Assembly (NCBI GenBank): GCA_030612945.1
Contig: JAUWMY010000141.1
Span: 1 to 6,682 of the forward strand
Direction of reading: 5' to 3'
DNA length: 6,682 nucleotides
DNA from: Desulfobacteraceae bacterium
GTDB lineage: Bacteria; Desulfobacterota; DSM-4660; Desulfatiglandales; Desulfatiglandaceae
Shown: positions 1 to 5,979 of the stretch, one piece after another
How positions within the stretch are numbered: position 1 is the first letter of the stretch
How the letters are laid out: every line of letters starts with the position of its first letter
The notes under the pieces: model-generated
Database searches by the model: none
What the model saw: only the letters and a program-made list of their open reading frames with translations
What the model was told of the DNA's origin: nothing
Made by a program: the position numbers and the translations under genes

Positions 1-1
1 C

Positions 2-28
2 TTGACATTTTTGCCTTGCTTATATAAA
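2..28 (+). promoter_or_regulatory. Candidate sigma-70-type promoter of the zinc-ribbon permease gene
   Basis: A perfect -35 hexamer TTGACA lies at 2-7 and a -10-like TATAAA at 23-28, separated by 15 bp. Shifting the -10 by one base (ATAAAT, 24-29) gives 16 bp. Both spacings are shorter than the preferred 17 bp, so strength is uncertain. A transcript starting near 35 would have a leader of about 70 nt before the ATG at 105. The leader is A-rich and I see no riboswitch-like structure in it. The upstream gene is outside the window, so co-transcription from further left cannot be excluded. Confidence 0.45.
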
Positions 29-104
29 TCATTGCTACATACCCTTTAATTCCAACCAAAACCGAAATCAATTGTTTAGCATACGATAAACCGGGGATAA
101 GTAG

Positions 105-1574
105 ATGGAAATAGCTATATGCCCAAATTGTAAGAAGGAAATACCTGAAGACACAAAATTTTGCCCCCATTGTGAAAGCGCGGTTGTGTCAGTAAGCCAT
201 AAATCCATTTTTAGCTGGCAATGGACAGACAGGATTTTCCTTTTTGCTTTTATTCTTGTCTTTATTGGGTTTTTTCAGCCCTGGTTTCCCGGCAGCATAC
301 TTGATCAGGAAAATCCCATATCCGCCTACGAGATGTTACTCAATGTGAATGATCTGGATATCGAATTTCTGGAAAGTTATAATATCCTTCGGATGGCGTT
401 AATGGTGCCTATATTTGCCATGTTAATTTATCTGCTGGCATATCTTCGAACAGGTATGCAGAAATCGGAATTCTTACCTATATTTCTGTTTATCATTACG
501 TGTATTTCCATCTTTCCTTTCCTTTTCAATTGGGCAGGGACCTTTTTTGGAATCATACTCATCTTGATCTTTCTCGCTGGAATCATTTTATATTTTCGGA
601 GTGCTTTTCGCAAAGGTCGTCTTGGTTATACAAGCTATTTTTTGATTTTGTTTTTTATATGTCTCTCTGTCTTTATTTATCAACTTGATCTGGCCCAAAC
701 ATTCTACTTTAAACTTGAAAGTTATAAATTTAGCGAAACCTATGGGTTTTGGATGACGTGGTTCATTTTTGGAATACTAATTTTAGTCATTGTGTTAAAT
801 TTCATGAAAACTATTGAAGATTTCTGGTTGATGCTGATCGGCGTCATTCTTTCAATTATTGGATACCATACATTTGTCAATCCTTTATTCCTTTCAGGAC
901 CATTTGCCTTTTTTGCAGATAATTTTAGAACAGTTGGTATTCATACAGTAACGCATATAAAGATTGTTTCAATTGCATTGGTTATAGCTATATTTACGGG
1001 CGTACCGATCGGTGTTTATATTACCCGTCATAAGACCGCAGCAGACATCGTGTTATATTTGGCAAGCATCATGATTACAATCCCAAGTATTGCCCTTTTC
1101 GGTTTTATGATGCCAGTTCTGTCTTCAATTGATAGGGCATGGGATGCAGTGAGTGGTATCGGGATCGGGGTGGTGCCTGCAGTGATAGCCCTGGCCCTTT
1201 ATTCCCAGTTGCCCATCATTCGAAACACGTATATTGCTATTAGAATTGTTGATCCTGCCACCGTTGAGGCGGGTAGGGGTATGGGTATGACCAATTTTCA
1301 ACTACTCAAACAGTTGCAACTGCCTCTCGCTGCGCCGGTTATTATGGCCGGTGTCAGGACCGCGGTCGTTATGAGCATTGCCATTGCGGCAATTGCCGCT
1401 TACATCGGGGCCGGTGGGTTGGGACTGTTTGTAAGCGAAGGACTACAAATGGCGACCAATGACTCGGTTATTGCGGGGGCCATCAGCATGGGGTTGCTGG
1501 CGATTTTGGCAGATATCTTTCTGGGGAAGGTTGAAGATTGGATCACCCCGGCGGGCCTGAAGATTGAGAGGTAA
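105..1574 (+). CDS. OpuCB-like ABC transporter permease with N-terminal zinc ribbon and extra membrane domain
   Basis: This is a 489-residue inner-membrane permease of the glycine betaine/choline importer type. The C-terminal part (about 280-489) is the transport domain. It carries the family signature QLPIIRNTY (368-376) and the EAA coupling loop at 388-407 (E388, A389, G394, L406-P407), which docks on the ATPase, plus about five hydrophobic segments (near 281-307, 313-337, 352-372, 412-436, 455-475). Stand-alone OpuCB/OpuCD proteins are usually about 210-230 residues, so the first ~270 residues are extra. They begin with a zinc-ribbon pattern, C6-x2-C9-x10-C20-x2-C23, predicted to be cytoplasmic. 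About seven hydrophobic segments follow (near 43-63, 93-115, 123-142, 145-164, 175-193, 214-234, 238-256). I do not recognise a named family for this membrane part. The ATG is preceded by a modest GGGGA at 93-97, 7 nt away, and the zinc ribbon begins at residue 6, which supports this start. The gene is separated from the ATPase by 303 bp, unlike compact opuC operons. The permease assignment is firm; the role of the extension is unknown. Confidence 0.9.
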   Translation: MEIAICPNCKKEIPEDTKFCPHCESAVVSVSHKSIFSWQWTDRIFLFAFILVFIGFFQPWFPGSILDQENPISAYEMLLNVNDLDIEFLESYNILRMALMVPIFAMLIYLLAYLRTGMQKSEFLPIFLFIITCISIFPFLFNWAGTFFGIILILIFLAGIILYFRSAFRKGRLGYTSYFLILFFICLSVFIYQLDLAQTFYFKLESYKFSETYGFWMTWFIFGILILVIVLNFMKTIEDFWLMLIGVILSIIGYHTFVNPLFLSGPFAFFADNFRTVGIHTVTHIKIVSIALVIAIFTGVPIGVYITRHKTAADIVLYLASIMITIPSIALFGFMMPVLSSIDRAWDAVSGIGIGVVPAVIALALYSQLPIIRNTYIAIRIVDPATVEAGRGMGMTNFQLLKQLQLPLAAPVIMAGVRTAVVMSIAIAAIAAYIGAGGLGLFVSEGLQMATNDSVIAGAISMGLLAILADIFLGKVEDWITPAGLKIER

Positions 1575-1599
1575 TTATTACCGATTATAAAGTTAAACA

Positions 1600-1784
1600 T
1601 AGCGAAGCTATGCTTCAAACCGACGAGTTTGTGTGCATTTTTCAACTTAACAGCTTGAAGCGTTAAGATGCTGGTTACTGGATGCTCGATGCTCGATAAA
1701 GAAAAAGCCATTCCTTATTCCATTCCCGCTAAAGACGGGATTTGCGCTTCGCTACAACAAGTATCCAGAGACAAGCATCCAGTA
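1600..1784. repeat. Intergenic region rich in inverted and tandem short repeats
   Basis: No gene is evident in the 303-bp gap 1575-1877. It holds: a small hairpin GAAGC/GCTTC (1604-1608 with 1612-1616); CAAAC/GTTTG (1616-1620 with 1627-1631); a strong hairpin at 1646-1667 (CTTAAC and GCT pairing with AGC and GTTAAG, one bulged A); a tandem GATGCTC pair at 1681-1694; TCCCG/CGGGA (1724-1728 with 1736-1740, 7-nt loop); and two long-range inverted repeats. The latter are 9 bp (1600-1608 with 1746-1754) and 11 bp, TACTGGATGCT at 1676-1686 with AGCATCCAGTA at 1774-1784. GTATCCAG (1761-1768) and GCATCCAG (1775-1782) are near-direct repeats. The pattern looks like decayed dispersed extragenic repeat sequence rather than one terminator: no hairpin is followed by a long T run. 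It also makes a continuous transcript from the upstream permease uncertain. Confidence 0.6.
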
Positions 1785-1825
1785 TCACGTGTTAACTGAT
1801 GGGATTTACATAGTTTTACAAAAAC

Positions 1826-1856
1826 TTGACACAAATTTTAAGATGTTAGCTCATAT
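1826..1856 (+). promoter_or_regulatory. Candidate promoter of the ATPase-permease gene pair
   Basis: A perfect -35 TTGACA lies at 1826-1831, 47 bp ahead of the ATPase start. The best -10 in range is weak: TCATAT at 1851-1856 gives a 19-bp spacer, and nothing better sits at 17 bp. The position just downstream of the repeat-filled gap suggests the ATPase, second permease and binding protein can be transcribed independently of the first permease. The weak -10 leaves room for an activator-dependent promoter, but no activator site is identified. Confidence 0.4.
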
Positions 1857-1877
1857 AGACTGATAGAGGAGTGAATT

Positions 1878-2987
1878 ATGGGTACTATGTTAAGTTTGCA
1901 GGAAGTAACCAAGATCTATCCCGGCGCTGAACACATTAAGGCAGTGGACAGCCTCTCATTCGATCTGGAAGAGGGGGAGATCTGCACGATGGTTGGACCG
2001 TCCGGGTGTGGCAAGACTACAGCCATGAAAATGGTAAACAGGCTGATTCCAATAACCAGCGGCAAGATCTTGATTGACGGTCAGAATATCAGTCGTCTTG
2101 ATACCATCGAATTGCGACGCAGCATTGGTTATGTGATCCAAAATATTGGTTTATTCCCCAATATGACTATCGGTGAGAATATCGCCACAATACCGAAACT
2201 GAAGGGTTGGGATCACGACCAGATTGCCGAAAAAGTGGAAGGCTTGTTGGAAATAATTAATCTCCCTCCAAGTGAATACATAGACCGGTATCCAAAAGAA
2301 CTCTCCGGCGGCCAACAGCAGCGCATCGGTGTTGCACGGGCAATGGCCGCTGATCCGCCAATAATGTTAATGGACGAGCCGTTTGGGGCCATTGACCCGA
2401 TCAACAGAGAACATCTCCAGGATGAATTTTTGAAAATTCAAGAGAAAGTTAATAAAACAATTGTCTTTGTTACTCACGATATTGATGAGGCTATCAAGAT
2501 GGGCGACAAGATATGCCTCCTTAAAGATGGTAAGCTTGTTCAGTTTGCCTCTCCTGAAGAATTGCTCACAGAACCTGCAAATGAATTTGTCCGAGATTTT
2601 GTGGGAGGTGACCGCACTCTCAAACGGCTCAATCTTCTTAAGGTTAAGGCCGCCATGTGCCCGGACCCTCCTGTAATCATGAAGGACGAATCACCTGAAA
2701 AGGCCAAATCAATGCTTAACGAGCTTAAGGCGGACCATCTTATTGTGGTTGATAATGAAAAGAGATTGATGGGTTATGTAGACCAGGAAGCCCTGACAAA
2801 AAAGGCCGACGAGGTGGGAGACATAATGCGTTCTACAGATGCCTTTTTGCCAGCCTCTTCCAGCCTTAAGGATGGCCTTTCCGAGATATTCACCCATGAC
2901 GTGGGATATATTATCGTAGTCGATGAAGACAAAAAGGTTCTTGGTGTATTAAGAGAAGATGGTATAAAAGAAATTTTGAGGAAATAG
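1878..2987 (+). CDS. Glycine betaine/choline-type ABC transporter ATP-binding protein with tandem CBS domains (OpuCA-like)
   Basis: This 369-residue cytoplasmic ATPase drives uptake of a quaternary-amine osmolyte. All nucleotide-binding motifs are intact: Walker A GPSGCGKTT (40-48), Q-loop Q88 in VIQNIGLFP, signature LSGGQQQR (142-149), Walker B IMLMDEP (162-168) with catalytic E167, D-loop around 170-174 and switch H200. A C-terminal pair of CBS domains follows (about 257-307 and 313-367, the second opening with VGDIM). The architecture and length match OpuCA-like proteins, in which the CBS pair regulates transport; ionic strength sensing is known for OpuA and cyclic-di-AMP binding for some Firmicutes OpuCA proteins. 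There is no acidic C-terminal tail like that of lactococcal OpuA, so the regulatory signal cannot be assigned. The ATG has a good Shine-Dalgarno AGAGGAG (1865-1871) 6 nt upstream. The stop is 4 bp before the next permease start, implying one transcript and coupled translation. Glycine betaine, choline, carnitine or proline betaine are all possible substrates. Confidence 0.94.
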   Translation: MGTMLSLQEVTKIYPGAEHIKAVDSLSFDLEEGEICTMVGPSGCGKTTAMKMVNRLIPITSGKILIDGQNISRLDTIELRRSIGYVIQNIGLFPNMTIGENIATIPKLKGWDHDQIAEKVEGLLEIINLPPSEYIDRYPKELSGGQQQRIGVARAMAADPPIMLMDEPFGAIDPINREHLQDEFLKIQEKVNKTIVFVTHDIDEAIKMGDKICLLKDGKLVQFASPEELLTEPANEFVRDFVGGDRTLKRLNLLKVKAAMCPDPPVIMKDESPEKAKSMLNELKADHLIVVDNEKRLMGYVDQEALTKKADEVGDIMRSTDAFLPASSSLKDGLSEIFTHDVGYIIVVDEDKKVLGVLREDGIKEILRK

Positions 2988-2991
2988 GGTT

Positions 2992-3756
2992 ATGGAACCA
3001 AAGGTCATTTTTCCATTATTAAAGAGGATTATTCCCGTTGCGGCGATTATCCTGATCGTTATTTGGCTTTATCAGGTTTATGGCGCCTTAGATTATACCA
3101 TAAAAAATTTGCCCGAGTTTTTCCGGTTGGTCCTTGAGCACTTTTTCCTGGTCATTGTAAGTATGGCAACTGCTGGAAGTGTTGGTGTGGGCCTTGGAAT
3201 AATTATGACCAGGAAGGGCTTTGATCGCTTTGGCTCCGCTATTATGGTATTAGTGAATATCTGGCAAAGCATCCCTTCTCTTGGAGTCATTGCCCTGGCC
3301 TATGGGTTTTTACCACTCTTGGGGCTTTCCGGGATAGGTGTTGTTCCGGCCCTGATTGCCCTTTTCTTTCACGCAGTGGCCCCTATTGTCCGAAATACGT
3401 ATGCCGGTATCCAGTCCGTTAGCAAGGATGTCATTGAGGCGGCAACCGGTATGGGAATGACCCCAAATCAAATCCTGTTCAGGATTGAGATACCCAATGC
3501 CCTGCCGGTTATCATGGGTGGGATAAGGACAGCAACAGCCATTATTGTAGGCTCTGCCCCCCTGGCCTGTCTTATTGGGGGAGGAGGTCTTGGTTTCTGG
3601 ATCTTTACGGGCATTGCCCTGATGGATATGGGGATTTTGATGGCAGGTGCAGTTCCAGTAGCCCTGATTGCCATGTTTTTTGACACTCTGTTGGCCAGGC
3701 TGGAGAGAATTGTTGTCAGTGCAGGCATTCAGACTGAGGAATACCAGGCCGCGTGA
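2992..3756 (+). CDS. Glycine betaine/choline-type ABC transporter permease (OpuCB/OpuCD-like)
   Basis: This is a 254-residue inner-membrane subunit of the same importer. About six hydrophobic segments are visible (near 11-31, 46-72, 82-108, 112-134, 170-197, 209-231). The family motif APIVRNTY lies at 130-137. The EAA coupling loop is EAATGMGMTPNQILFRIEIP at 149-168 and contacts the ATPase. Its length is typical for the family plus a short N-terminal helix. Its transport domain resembles the C-terminal half of the upstream zinc-ribbon permease (shared RNTY and EAxxGMGMT motifs), so the two probably form a heterodimeric channel. The Shine-Dalgarno GAGGAAA (2978-2984) lies inside the last codons of the ATPase gene, which supports translational coupling. 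After the stop, a 217-bp gap containing a long hairpin separates it from the binding-protein gene. The family call is firm; the substrate is not determined. Confidence 0.93.
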   Translation: MEPKVIFPLLKRIIPVAAIILIVIWLYQVYGALDYTIKNLPEFFRLVLEHFFLVIVSMATAGSVGVGLGIIMTRKGFDRFGSAIMVLVNIWQSIPSLGVIALAYGFLPLLGLSGIGVVPALIALFFHAVAPIVRNTYAGIQSVSKDVIEAATGMGMTPNQILFRIEIPNALPVIMGGIRTATAIIVGSAPLACLIGGGGLGFWIFTGIALMDMGILMAGAVPVALIAMFFDTLLARLERIVVSAGIQTEEYQAA

Positions 3757-3760
3757 CCTG

Positions 3761-3783
3761 GTTATGTTATTGTTATCCGTTAT
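3761..3783 (+). repeat. Four short GTTAT repeats after the permease stop
   Basis: GTTAT occurs at 3761-3765, 3766-3770, 3772-3776 and 3779-3783, just after the permease stop and immediately before the long hairpin. The unit is short and AT-rich, so this may be chance or local slippage. No function is assigned. Confidence 0.4.
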
Positions 3784-3788
3784 CTGTT

Positions 3789-3930
3789 GAGGTAGTTTCA
3801 AAATGTTCAATTTTGTTCAAGATCAAGGAAGGCGAAAATTTAACCCACAGGAATACATTGAGTATTTCGAGGATTAAAGTTTGAGCCTGACGCAGATATT
3901 GGGCAAAAGGGGACGTTTTGAAATTGGCTC
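3789..3930 (+). repeat. Long imperfect palindrome / RNA hairpin between permease and binding-protein genes
   Basis: The two arms (about 3789-3856 and 3862-3930) pair across a 5-nt loop ATTGA (3857-3861). By hand I can draw about 54 pairs. The best blocks are 3793-3808 with 3911-3926, 3811-3820 with 3899-3908, 3830-3833 with 3885-3888, 3839-3843 with 3874-3878, and the apical AATAC/GTATT. About seven pairs are G-U on the plus strand (for example 3816 and 3817 with 3903 and 3902, 3807 with 3912, 3804 with 3915). These would be A-C mismatches on the minus strand, so the structure favours sense RNA. No T run follows, so it is not a classical terminator. It could stabilise or process the transcript so that binding protein is made in excess, or be a copy of a dispersed repeat family. 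Family identity is inferred, not shown. Confidence 0.75.
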
Positions 3931-3946
3931 TGTTGTTTGGCATATT
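3918..3946 (+). promoter_or_regulatory. Possible internal promoter for the binding-protein gene
   Basis: TTGAAA (3918-3923, five of six consensus bases) and CATATT (3941-3946, four of six) are spaced by 17 bp. TATTAA at 3943-3948 is an alternative -10. The -35 would sit in the right arm of the long hairpin. Such AT-rich matches are common by chance; the support is the position about 30 bp before the strong ribosome-binding site. Confidence 0.25.
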
Positions 3947-3960
3947 AATAACCATTTAAA

Positions 3961-3968
3961 AGGAGGAG
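3961..3968 (+). promoter_or_regulatory. Strong ribosome-binding site fixing the binding-protein start
   Basis: AGGAGGAG at 3961-3968 is a near-perfect Shine-Dalgarno, 5 nt before the ATG at 3974. It decides the start: the reading frame is open upstream to a TTG at 3881, but that codon lies within the hairpin arm, has no such site, and would bury the signal peptide 31 residues inside the protein. The strength fits the need for excess binding protein over membrane subunits. Confidence 0.85.
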
Positions 3969-3973
3969 TTCTT

Positions 3974-4894
3974 ATGAAAAAGGTTCTTATTTCACTAATG
4001 GCGGTATGTTTCTTTGCTGTACCCTTAACTGTTTTTGCAGGCGATCCGGTCAATGTTGCATCTAAAGGTTTTACCGAGCAGGTTATCCTGGGAAAAATTA
4101 TGGTTAATCTTTTAAAAGACAGGGGAATACCGGTAAAAGACCGTACGTCTCTTGGTGGAACCAACGTCAACCGAGAAGCACTGGAACAGGGCCAGATTGA
4201 TGTCTACATGGAATATACTGGAACCGCTTGGTTGACGTTTTTCAAGAAAAAAGAGTTGATTCGCGATTCTGCAGGGCTTTTTGAAAAGGTAAAGGCCATT
4301 GACGCGAAAAACGGTCTTGTATGGCTTGCGCCGGCAAAGTTCAATAACACCTATGCCATCGTGATGTCTGCAAAAAAAGCGGATGAATTGGGTATCAAGG
4401 CCTTATCAGATTGGGCTGCATGGATAAAAAAGAACCCTGGCAAGATGACGGTAGCTGTAAATACAGAATTCTACTCAAGAGCTGATGGTTTTAAGGGAAT
4501 GATGGGATACTACGGCCTTGAATTCGGTAAAGACATCCCGGACTCGGATGTTAAAAAGATGGAAACCCCTCTTTGCAAAAAGGCTGTACGAGATGGACAG
4601 GCTATGTGCGGTATGGCCTTTGCGACAGACGGGGAGATCAACGCCTATAACCAAACGGTTTTAGAGGATGATAAAAGCTATTTTCCTATCTATAACCCCG
4701 CCCCTGTAATTCGAAAGGCTGTTTTAGATCAGTATCCGGAAATAAAATTTATCCTGGGCGAGATTGGTGCGTCACTTGATACCGCAACCATGACGAGGCT
4801 CAACTATAGAGTAAATGTCAACGGAGAAAAACCTGCATGGGTCGCAAAGAGCTGGCTTAAAGGTGTGGGGCTTGTGATTAAGAAGAAGAAGTAA
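3974..4894 (+). CDS. Periplasmic substrate-binding protein of glycine betaine/choline ABC importer (OpuAC/ProX/OsmF family)
   Basis: This 306-residue protein captures the osmolyte in the periplasm and passes it to the two permeases. Residues 1-22 form a Sec signal peptide (MKK, hydrophobic core, VFA then GDPV) with likely cleavage after A22. No lipobox cysteine is present, so the mature protein should be soluble. Family motifs are SKGFTEQ (30-36), YMEYTGT (78-84), FNNTYA (123-128), a TEFYSRADG stretch (164-172), FATDGEI (216-222) and FPIYNPAPVIR (237-247). From memory of the Archaeoglobus ProX structure, K31, Y81, T84, Y127, R169 and Y240 fall where ligand-contacting residues occur. F216 or A217 falls where a fourth tyrosine would be. 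This alignment is by eye. The pocket suggests a quaternary ammonium ligand such as glycine betaine or choline, but does not separate them. The gene is last in the transporter cluster, follows a long hairpin, has its own strong ribosome-binding site and ends just before a terminator. Confidence 0.93.
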   Translation: MKKVLISLMAVCFFAVPLTVFAGDPVNVASKGFTEQVILGKIMVNLLKDRGIPVKDRTSLGGTNVNREALEQGQIDVYMEYTGTAWLTFFKKKELIRDSAGLFEKVKAIDAKNGLVWLAPAKFNNTYAIVMSAKKADELGIKALSDWAAWIKKNPGKMTVAVNTEFYSRADGFKGMMGYYGLEFGKDIPDSDVKKMETPLCKKAVRDGQAMCGMAFATDGEINAYNQTVLEDDKSYFPIYNPAPVIRKAVLDQYPEIKFILGEIGASLDTATMTRLNYRVNVNGEKPAWVAKSWLKGVGLVIKKKK

Positions 4895-4901
4895 AACCTT
4901 A

Positions 4902-5007
4902 AAGAAGTGTCTAAAGTTAATCCCGCCGCTTTGCGGCGGGACGCCTAAAATGAGCAAAAGTTGGCGTAATGAAGCACTTATAGCTTTAGGCGCTTTAGAC
5001 TCTTTTT
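4902..5007. terminator. Multi-stem (three-way junction) terminator between convergent genes
   Basis: Three nested stems can be drawn. The closing stem is GTCTAAAG (4909-4916) with CTTTAGAC (4993-5000), extendable past one mismatch to 4902-4907 with 5002-5007. Inside it are a perfect 9-bp GC-rich hairpin TCCCGCCGC-TTT-GCGGCGGGA (4921-4941) and an adjoining stem CGCCTAAA (4942-4949) with TTTAGGCG (4985-4992). The plus-strand closing stem runs straight into TCTTTTT (5001-5007), as expected for intrinsic termination of the binding-protein transcript. Because the stems are palindromic, the element should also fold in the opposite transcript from the minus-strand gene, whose stop codon (5006-5008) touches it. 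Minus-strand T runs are weaker. The structure is seen; bidirectional function is inferred. Confidence 0.75.
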
Positions 5008-5938
5008 ATCGATACCGAACCAAACCGAAAAAACGCCTGTAGGCCCCTATAATTTTCCGAAAAAGTCCGCCGTATTTTCGTGCATAGGCCTCAACCATAC
5101 TGTCAGATTCCTCATTCAATACATATTGATCGCTCAATTTACCCCTGTTTTTTATCACCCATAGATAGAAGTCTGTCTCTGTCCTGTGAGGGAAGTATTT
5201 CATAATGCGGTTTTTTCGAATAACAGTCGCTAACGGTATATATACGTTATCGTACCAGGAACAAGCGGCTTCAGACATGGAAACATCTTCCCCCTTTTTA
5301 TTTTCCAGATAGTATTTGTGGGCCTGGATATGTTCCATGAGGATGGGATACCCGCCCAAAAGAGTCAACTGGAGTCCTGGATGGGGCCGATTCTTGTTAA
5401 GTTGTGTATCCTTAAGAAACTGATGGTATGCCTCCTGGATGCCGAGCTTTTCCAGGTCCGTTTCTTTGTCCAGGGGGACATCGCATTCATATTCGTAGAC
5501 CCTGGCCTCAATATTTTTAACTCCTTTTGCCCGAGCTACTGAAATCCGATGGTGACCATCCTTGACAAAATATGCGTCCTGAACCTTATACAATTCAACC
5601 GGCGGAAGATCACGGCGGGCATAATGGGCCTGATCCACTTTTTTCCAGCGATTACGCAGATCTTCCTGCAGAGGAAGGAAGCGCCTGGTAAAACTTCTAT
5701 ACCGGCCTTCACTTCCCACAATACTGTCAACAATAACCGTCTTTGTCCCCAGGTCCTGAACAAACCAGATCTCCAGTTTATCCTTCACTTCATCAAAAGG
5801 GAGAAGACGGGTGGTCTTTCGGAGGATGAATCCTTTCAGTTCATCCCAGAAGGCCTTTTGCATGGCAAGGGAAAAGTCAATATCACTTTGATGCTCTTTG
5901 TTTGCTTGCTGGAGCCTACTGTCGTCAAAAATTCTCAT
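5006..5938 (-). CDS. ParB-like / DUF4032-type domain protein of unknown function
   Basis: This 310-residue, predicted soluble protein has no signal peptide or membrane segment. Residues about 68-150 form a ParB/sulfiredoxin-type fold. They show SIVGSEGRYRSFTRRFLP (72-89), then LPPVELYKV (111-119) and the loop FVKDGHHRISVARAKG (124-139), whose DGHHR is the characteristic basic/His motif of this fold. The C-terminal half (about 188-266, with LTLLGGYPILMEHIQAHKYY, SWYDNVY and an FPHRTETDFYLW stretch) matches my recollection of proteins annotated DUF4032 or 'ParB N-terminal domain', whose function is unknown. It lacks the helix-turn-helix expected of a chromosome-partitioning ParB and there is no parA or parS nearby. 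The ATG at 5938 is chosen over an in-frame TTG at 5971: the likely promoter (5980-6008) would start transcription near 5973, leaving no leader for the TTG. The ribosome-binding site is weak (GGA 7 nt upstream). The gene is convergent with the transporter genes and divergent from the hydrolase; no functional link to either is evident. Confidence 0.8.
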   Translation of the reverse strand: MRIFDDSRLQQANKEHQSDIDFSLAMQKAFWDELKGFILRKTTRLLPFDEVKDKLEIWFVQDLGTKTVIVDSIVGSEGRYRSFTRRFLPLQEDLRNRWKKVDQAHYARRDLPPVELYKVQDAYFVKDGHHRISVARAKGVKNIEARVYEYECDVPLDKETDLEKLGIQEAYHQFLKDTQLNKNRPHPGLQLTLLGGYPILMEHIQAHKYYLENKKGEDVSMSEAACSWYDNVYIPLATVIRKNRIMKYFPHRTETDFYLWVIKNRGKLSDQYVLNEESDSMVEAYARKYGGLFRKIIGAYRRFFGLVRYR

Positions 5939-5979
5939 CGCTAATTCCAAGCCCTTTGTAATGGAAATCAATATAATTT

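Noticed and set aside
1570..1582. GGTAAT-T-ATTACC palindrome at the stop codon of the first permease as a terminator
   Set aside because: It is AT-rich with a 1-nt centre, has only a short stem and no T run after it; probably chance.
1400..1711. Minus-strand open frame of 103 codons overlapping the end of the first permease
   Set aside because: It is mostly antisense to the conserved permease core and runs into the repeat-rich gap; no motif or start signal was seen.
1600..1784. CRISPR array
   Set aside because: Repeat units are only 7-11 bp, partly inverted and irregularly spaced; no regular repeat-spacer pattern and no cas genes.
3310..3810. Minus-strand open frame of 166 codons opposite the second permease
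   Set aside because: It is antisense to a gene with clear family motifs, and its translation is low-complexity (Asn, His, Gly rich) with no recognisable domain.
3881..3973. Upstream TTG start extending the binding protein by 31 residues
   Set aside because: It lies in the hairpin arm, lacks a ribosome-binding site, and would displace the clear signal peptide; AGGAGGAG at 3961-3968 points to the ATG at 3974.
5006..5938. Chromosome-partitioning ParB of a plasmid or integrated element
   Set aside because: There is no parA, no parS-like site and no visible DNA-binding helix-turn-helix; only the ParB-like fold motif is shared.
5549..5944. Plus-strand open frame of 131 codons opposite the ParB-like gene
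   Set aside because: It is antisense to a gene with conserved ParB-fold motifs and has no recognisable motif or convincing ribosome-binding site.
5939..5971. TTG start at 5971 for the ParB-like gene, adding 11 residues
   Set aside because: No Shine-Dalgarno precedes it, and the best promoter would start transcription only about 2 nt upstream; the ATG at 5938 fits better.
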